This document shows, in pieces, positions 57,151-64,000 of a stretch of 64,000 nt of DNA. The translations under genes were made by a program, and so were the position numbers. How positions within the stretch are numbered: the first letter of the stretch is position 1; every line of letters begins with the position of its first letter. The notes below the pieces were generated by a model. The model searched no databases. It was not told the origin of the DNA and saw only the letters and a program-made list of their open reading frames with translations. Origin of the DNA: Paragonimus westermani (Eukaryota > Platyhelminthes > Trematoda > Plagiorchiida > Troglotrematidae); contig QNGE01003232.1 in the NCBI GenBank assembly GCA_008508345.1, forward strand, positions 16,862-80,861, read 5' to 3'.

Positions 57151-60100
57151 GGTCTCTGGAGGTGGACACTGATCGTCTCGTTGAAGATTATGATTTGCTC
57201 AAATCGCCTGAGTCTCACGTGCATGGATGCAACTCGATGACTGATGTGGTGGAGTTCGCCAATCGTAGAAAAATTCTTGCACCTGGCGACAGTTAAACGT
57301 GTTGTGTGTTCCCCAACGACTGTCCGGTGGCCAATCCATTAGAATATGAAGTTAGCGACTGCCTTTATGAGCTTGCTGTGGTATGTGAGTCATATTTCAA
57401 TGTAGGCTACGCTGACAATGCATTAGCGGCTAAGTTTCACGGAAATCGACACAATGCTCAAAATAGACATATTCCATACTTTCCATAATAATCGGTCCAC
57501 CATCATTGCCAAGATTATAAAAAGTCTCACATTAGAGGACTACCGACCTGATCATCTCAAAGCTGAAGATAATTTCTAGCAAAGCAGCATGACAACACAA
57601 TGTTTTGCCACAAATATTACTCAGAGAATAGAACAGAACCCTACGGTCCGAAAGCCTGACGTGTGGGGTAACAGGATATGAGATTGCTTTGGTAAGTTCT
57701 ACCTGCTGTGGATTGCTCGACAGTATAATTCACTCGAAGATTAGGAGTTAACCGAGTCCAAGGACGCAGTGAGGGACATGATAACGACGCATTTTGATCA
57801 CTATTGCGCGTAGTAGATGAATTATGTTGCGTCAAGCTTTTGAGAAATTATCCGAGTTCCTCGACGGTAAGGAACAGTGCGCCGGCTGTCACTGCTAATA
57901 GTTGAACGGTCTGAGTGCTCTTTGTTCGGGGTACATCTGACCCGCTTATTTTCTATTTGAAATGCAGCAAGGCTATAACCGTGAATATAATGCTGACGGA
58001 AAAGTACAGACACGCACTCAGCTGCCCAGACATTCGGACACAAATGTCACCGTGATGAACAAATTCACCAACGTAGCTGTTTCTTGCCTAACTGCTTCCC
58101 TCCAGTCTGCCTGACACCGTTGGGCTTAGAGGGCCTGAAGTTGTGGCCTATGGACCAGAACGGCACGACAAAGCTGTTCACCACGCTTATGTAATTTTGG
58201 GTGGACTACGCAAAGGGGGCCAACAGAGCCTGTTCGAAGAGTTTTGTCATAAGTCCATCTTTCTTGGTCTGTTTTGGACAATCGGTAATCTAGCATTCAG
58301 CCAGCACATTCATGCTTTTTCCGCCTCCGGTCCGACCTATCATAGGAATCAGGCCTACTTAACGTGGTCGTACGAGGGCTTTTATTCGATCTCGGGAGCA
58401 GAATATCCTGGCGAATGCCTAGTTATTTCACGGCTGGTAGATACTTTGGAGCAATATGTTTGTTGAGTTACTTTGGAGTTTCGGTAAACATACCTAGCAT
58501 CAGCTGAATCCAACCTGAACTTTTCAATGTCATAGATGTGGCTGAGTGTGGACCATACAGCTGTTGGCTGCACAACTCGGGCCGAATAACCAAAATCTCT
58601 TCCTACAGTCTCCGAGATGACTTCGGGTTCGTTGACACGGTGAAAAAGCCGAAGTTACAAGCCATCGCGTCTGATCATTTGTTATCTTCCTCATATTTAC
58701 GGATAGGTCACCACAGGAAGCGATCGGTTTTACATGTGAATACACTAGACAGGCAGATGTAGAGACGCAGCTTTTAAGTGAAGTCCCCAGTTGCATTGCA
58801 TATTTAACTTACGGTTGGTGTTAATTCTTGGAACTTTATTGATCAAGTAATGGCACTGCAGTGAGCAAACCCTTGGGAGTGATTCTGGGGAATATTTCCG
58901 CAAAATGTAAGAAAGTGAAAAAATTGTGTGCAAGTATCTTAGCGTTCCATACTACCGATGATTTGCAGGCAATAATTTAGCTGTTCATCCGACCTGCATG
59001 AGTGTAAAAGGTAAGCTTGTGGGACTCAATAAAGCAGACCGTCCTGTTCAGTACACTGTTGAGCTGGGGGTGAATGGCGCATTCCAGTTCCTTGAGGTTA
59101 GCACATTCCGATTTTCTTATGTGTGTCGAGAACGGGGTATATTTTATGGACAAACGTGAAAGAGCAAATGGCTTAAACTATACGGGTCGTTGCACTCGAA
59201 CAATGAGGGGCTTTGGTCCGCTGATTATAATATGGCCTCAGATATTCTTTGGAAAACGGCCATCCGCATAGGTTTCTGCACAAAACACGGTGGCCACATC
59301 AGTTGCGGACCTCATTCCTGGTGTTGGAAAGAAACCTGTGTTCATTCCACCACCGCTCAACAGGGGCAGTAAACAGGCAGATCGACGTCAGTAACGATCA
59401 CTAGAAAACTCCCTTTCCGTCGTATCCTGGGAAGTGAGCTGGCCCGAAGGCCAATGCTCACAGTTATTCTTGAATACGGACTACCCATCCATGACCATTC
59501 GGTTTTTGCATCCTTTTGCTTGTTGTTGTTGTTGTTGTTGTTGTTGTACGGTGGAGTGCATCGGCGGAGTGCCCAAGCATCTATCTCAACGAATTAAACA
59601 GCACTACCCATTCTGAATTGGAACTGGGGTCACAAGAGCACCTCCTATTGTCACCGGGTCACACCTGCCCACGAACAACCACCAAGTCCACATTTCCAAA
59701 GCATTTTGGGTAGCATGCAAATTTTTGTTCATTCAACCAAAGTTCCCCAAACGACGGATTTTTGTAACGGCCAAATCAGCCGTCATCTTGTTGTGTGATG
59801 CAGCACGTTGTTCACAAGAACAGTTCGTCCGATTTTGTAACTCCCTTAACTTCGAGTGGTTCTCAACCCATACTCACTTAAGTGCACAACGACAACTAAC
59901 TTCGGTCACGAGACGCAATTCCAACCTGCGTTCAGAACAGAGGGTAGTAGCATCTTCATATGTACTTACGTGTGGGGCCAGTTAAACATTTCACTCCCAC
60001 CTCAATATCCTTCAGAACCGCTTAGGCCCGATGACGAATTACCGTCATTCTTTTTGTCTTCTAACCAAAGGTAATAGTAGTTAATCGGCAGGCTCCAGTT

Positions 60101-61829
60101 ATTTACATATAGAGCGCACCCCTTACAGTACAGGATTGACTCTCCCATTTTTCATCGATGGATCATTTGATGGGCAGGTTGCTGTGTACTGGTGATGGGT
60201 AGGTGCTTGTTATAGTCGGACTGTACTGTTGGTTTGAACTCCCCAGCGAGTTTTCATAGTGGGGTGTCAAACTAGTTGTTAAAGTAAAGACCAATATTCT
60301 CCCACCGTTGCGACACTGCATGCCCACGGAAGTCTACCGGTGCGAGAAGCCGGAAAATGCTAGCACCGACCGCGTCGTCCGGGCAGCTGGAATGATTGCC
60401 GCTTCTTGTTAAAAAGCCTCGGCATGTTTGGGCTCTGTGTGCTGGGCATTCGGCTACTGCTGACGATGTTCAATTTACCGTGCCGCGTTATCCGAAGGTT
60501 CAATTGTGATGCAATTTTAGCAGAATACGATGTTTTGCTTTGATGGTTTCGAAAAGAAACCACGGACGAAGAAGTTCTCCCGAAAGGGCCTTTGCCAGGT
60601 GAGACATTCTTACCTATGGCTAGCAGGATGGATGTCAGTGGTGTGTACCATGACGTTTTTAAGACGCATTTGTAGAAGCGGTGACTGCAGAATTATACAG
60701 AATACAAATCCAGAGGAGCATACGAACCAAGGGAAGCAGAGAGGTTGTTCATCTGCAGGCCATTAGTAGTAAACAGCCGCGAAAAGTGGCGGAAGAAAAG
60801 CAACTCATCCACTCCGCCAGTAAACAGAAATCAATAAACGAGAGCAGAAATCATTGGTTTCAGATAAATTCAGCCCGTTTAACCTCATTTCAGCCTAGTT
60901 CAATGGAACTCCAACCAGCGTGAATTAAGTACACCAACGTGCTCCACTGAGAGGATTGTGTCGTTGACCGGCGTGAAGCTTCATCAAACAAACAAGTTTG
61001 CAACGGCTAGTTGAACGTAAAATGCTTTGTTTCATACTTACGCAAAGGTGGGAGAGCGTTAATTTCAAGCTAAAAATACAGGGCAAATTGATTACAGCAA
61101 CTCTCTCGTGATGAACGGAACCAAAGTTTACCCATCCATAATCCAACCTTCATTCGGGAAAAAGATTTCGTACATGCTTTCCGTAAATGCGCGTTATAGA
61201 CTTCCATTCAGCTTTCTCTCTCTGAAAATGCTTCCACTGAAATTTTCCGTCGGAAAGCATTTTTCATCCCCCAAAGGCGTTGAGCACTGTGTAATTCTCA
61301 AACAATACATGTCATTGTGATTCTCGAACGCATGGCACTTGCATCATATTTCACAACAAGTGTTAATAAGAGTAACGGCTATAAATATAATGTCACGTTT
61401 ACGGGTTAGTAACCCATTTGAAATATCGGTTCGATATTCCCCCTTGTTTCAGTTCTCCAGGTGGACTTTGGCCAACGAAATGTTTTGGTCCAAATGGTCA
61501 TGCGTAACATTACCAGATAGTTGTTTCTACCTCTGGTCTATGTTGTACCGTGATACGACGACAGAATTTGCAGCCGTGGTGTTTTCCGGTGATACTTGAG
61601 CTTTGTGAGCGTTGTTTATTCACAGCGAGTTAAGCACTTGAGTTCGCTATTTGTTCTTGGTTGCTGACTTTCAGTTTAGTTTTACATGACAACCTGGTAA
61701 GCGGTACGTCAGTGCACTTTTTCACTCATCTCTTCGTGTATCATGTAATATTCCAAACATATGTCAGTCCAGCTCTTGGTTTGATGTTGATTTCCAGTAA
61801 CACTCGTTGAGGCCGTTTGCCTTCACTCA
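57151..61829. other. no gene recognised apart from a TTG microsatellite
   Basis: The longest open frame is 107 codons (58143-58466, plus). No family signature was seen. The only structured sequence is the TTG run listed separately. Confidence 0.4.
59517..59547 (+). repeat. (TTG)n microsatellite
   Basis: About ten uninterrupted TTG units. Confidence 0.95.
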
Positions 61830-62720
61830 CCAGGGGAATATTCACTCCAACATCATATTCGACGCTACTATCCAACACAGCCGCTTAGATGTTGGAGGCT
61901 CATCTAAATACCCTATTACCACCTGTCACCTTGGCCATTGCACACCAGGAACAACACTACGGACCAGCCGAACAGTTGGCTGCCCTCATAGTGCGGATAC
62001 AACAGATGGTTAGTCACTTTTCCCGTAGAGCACGGTCATTATCCATTAGTCGTTTATTCAACCGTCTGCGTTCTCGTACATAAATCAAAGACATCTTTTG
62101 TTAATACCGCGAAAACTTCGGTCATCATGCAAGGGATTGTGTTTGGCCCTGATCTTTCGGATCCATCCCTTCAGGAAACTAAGTGGTCAATCACAAAAGT
62201 CGACGACTGTCGCTAGCTTCATTCGAACTTATTTTTTAATCTTCATAGTAGATAAGTTCACTAGCGCCAGATTTCTTGTTTCTACCGCAGTCAAACTGAG
62301 CGTCATTTTAAGTCGGGCGGAAATGCCTTCCCTGACCAACTAGTCTTCAATGTAAGTAACTGATGGAAGTCAAACCACAATTCAGGGCAAACGCTTAATT
62401 GCACTTGATCTGGGCTTGCGACAAAGAATACTGTGTATATTTATCCTCGCAGATTATCGAAGTGGCAATGACAGTGGTGATTCTTTGTTAGTTTTAGGAC
62501 TTGGCGTTAACTTTCAGCAAAACTGATCATCAGTATCGCACAACGTCATTCCCGGTCCACACACGCAGGCCAAAATTAATTATGTTGACATGCGTTCATT
62601 CAAACACGAAACTGCATCCCGATATCCTGCATCGCTTTGAAGTTTCCCGCAACTCTCAACTCCTTCGCACGCTTCCATCAAAGTTATTCGACAACTAGTC
62701 CACTACAACGTTGCTGCAAG
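61830..62720 (+). pseudogene. CsRn1-like gypsy Gag-protease remnant
   Basis: The Gag end is at 61889-62083 (HYGPAEQLAALIVRIQQMV and ARSLSISRLFNRLRSRT). It is followed at 62099-62155 by the trace of a CHCC finger: first cysteine, then a stop where W is usual, YRENFGHHARDC, VWP, another stop where C is expected, and SF. A protease trace KFTSARFLVSTAVKLSVI (about 62250-62310) has serine in place of the catalytic aspartate. Then GKRLIALDLGLRQRILCIFI (about 62388-62448), the conserved strand after the protease. No RT or integrase follows, so this is a truncated, dead copy of the clade seen intact at 35628-40938. Confidence 0.7.
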
Positions 62721-63626
62721 CAACCCTGTTACGTAGAGTCCTCTCTGACTACCCTCACGAAGCTGAAAGCTTCTGAAGCCAAATTTGTTTACACTGTGGT
62801 AATCACGTAGGCATCGGCTTGTCTTCTTCACTTCACTGACCAACCAGCCGTTGGAAATTTCAGAACATTTTCGCGAAACTAATTTCACCGCTGAATAACG
62901 ATCACGAATAATCTGGGAGAGGTAGTAGTAGATATGCCTGAAGTGCGAGTAGATGTTTGCCATTCAAGTGTGAATTTTGCACATCCAGGCTAGTTCTGTA
63001 GCTCCTTGTCATTTGGTTGTCACGTGTCTCTAAATTGATGGCCTTCTTTGTTGATGTTTCCGTGATGTTCTGTGGACAATTGTAGTTAGTAACGTGTATC
63101 GTTCTGAATGCTAGCACAATATAGCGCACTTTTAGTATTCACCAAAGAGGCTATACTATAACATTTTCCTCATCTGTTTCCATTTTAGGCACGAGATTTT
63201 ACATTACGTGCTAAAGCAAATCATTTTAGTGCACTAGAATTTCCACCTAAGATTCTTGGACGTAGCGGCAAGAACGCGATGGGCCCAACTAACCGTAAGG
63301 GACGAACAATCTTAAGTAGAGTGCTTCGCATTGGATACTTTGGTAGGGGAAGTGGTTTGGGTTATTCGACGGGCGTCAACGGATTTGCTTAATGAGAACG
63401 GGGTTAGCGGCAAAAGTGGAGTACAGATCACCTGACCCTGTTGCTACTAATTCATCAAACCGCTGGCCGTATTGGTTCCTTTGACAGGTTAAGGGTTGCG
63501 AGTGGTAAGGGGTGTCTGTGAATCTCACGTCCAATAGACGTGAGCTTTGGGGTCTCGGTGGACTTCAAGCTGTGACGTGAAAATGAACCAGTTTGTGAGA
63601 ACACTTCCATTAGATCTCTCACATAC
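62721..63626. other. no gene recognised
   Basis: May contain the left end of the transposon that encodes the transposase at 63627, but its inverted repeat cannot be located because the right end is outside the window. Confidence 0.4.
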
Positions 63627-64000
63627 ATGGCTGGCGGACGCAAGTACACTCGCATCAGTCCCGAAACACGCAGACGTATTATCGAAGCATTTGAAAGGGG
63701 TGATGACTAGCGCACTGTTGCCCCTCTGAACGGAGTCAAGCGTGATACCGCTTACAAGTGGCCACATGTAGATTGCATCAGTCATGAAACTCAGCCTCGT
63801 AAGGGACACAGAAGCAAGATTCTGAAAGAATCAGAGATCGACATGTTGCTGGAGTGGATTTCCGTGGACCCAACAATTACACTGCAATTTTTGAGATTGC
63901 GCGGGAAAGCTGAGTTTGAGAAGGAGTCGTCGACTATAACGATTAGTCGATACTTGGGCGGCCGGTGCATAACTGTCAAGAAACTGCGCCAAGTACCCAT
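63627..64000 (+). pseudogene. Tc1/mariner-superfamily transposase, N-terminal part, one stop
   Basis: From ATG 63627 the frame reads MAGGRKYTRISPETRRRIIE, a helix-turn-helix DNA-binding start. A TAG stop at 63708-63710 falls where related proteins usually have tryptophan. The same frame then continues open to the window end: RTVAPLNGVKRDTAYKW, RSKILKESEIDMLLEWISVD, TISRYLGGR and ITVKKLRQVP. This two-part helix-turn-helix layout is typical of IS630/Tc1/mariner transposases, whose DDE core would lie beyond 64000. With one stop the copy is probably inactive. Family assignment rests on resemblance of the N-terminal domain only. Confidence 0.75.

Noticed and set aside
1..64000. CRISPR array, rRNA genes or bacterial operons
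   Set aside because: No regularly spaced direct repeats with unique spacers, no rRNA-like blocks, and no closely packed ribosome-binding-site-led genes were seen.

Overview
The window is nuclear DNA of a metazoan, most likely a digenean flatworm (trematode). That is an inference from three things: an intron-containing animal gene with mostly 32-41 bp introns, several retrotransposon types known from trematodes (CsRn1-like Ty3/gypsy with a Gag CHCC finger, BEL/Pao, CR1-like and RTE-like LINEs), and a tRNA-derived short element carrying a hammerhead ribozyme, as schistosome SINEs do. Genus and species cannot be fixed from the sequence. There are no bacterial operons, CRISPR arrays or rRNA genes.

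Only one host gene is clear: a CCAR1/DBC1-family gene on the minus strand (start codon at 35276, stop at 31860). It assembles into 11 exons with consistent phases and an 881-residue protein. Everything else I recognise is mobile-element DNA.

Layout: 1-13.3 kb holds a long foldback repeat (1992-4126), a tRNA-like sequence (6092-6171) and a SINE copy with a well-formed minimal hammerhead ribozyme (9528-9745). 13.3-18.4 kb holds a second, rearranged SINE copy, a pair of direct repeats, a 43-bp tandem repeat and an RTE-like LINE tail. 19453-23726 is a decayed Ty3/gypsy element with 183-bp LTRs, interrupted by a 390-bp insertion. 23.7-31.8 kb has no recognised gene. 31860-35276 is the CCAR1-like gene. 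35628-40938 is a nearly complete CsRn1-like gypsy element with 301-bp LTRs and an open 1025-codon pol, lying about 350 bp upstream of the CCAR1-like start codon in the divergent orientation. 43.06-47.44 kb is a broken BEL/Pao element that runs straight into a 5'-truncated gypsy (47.45-53.26 kb), itself split by a minus-strand CR1-like LINE (48.02-51.20 kb). 55.49-57.15 kb is an RTE-like LINE remnant, 61.83-62.72 kb a gypsy gag-protease remnant, and 63627-64000 the start of a Tc1/mariner-type transposase cut by the window end.

The most interesting signal is the short-element family that joins a Pol III tRNA-like head, a hammerhead ribozyme, an 18-bp palindrome and a tail. In two other copies that tail also appears inverted at the other end, giving a foldback architecture.
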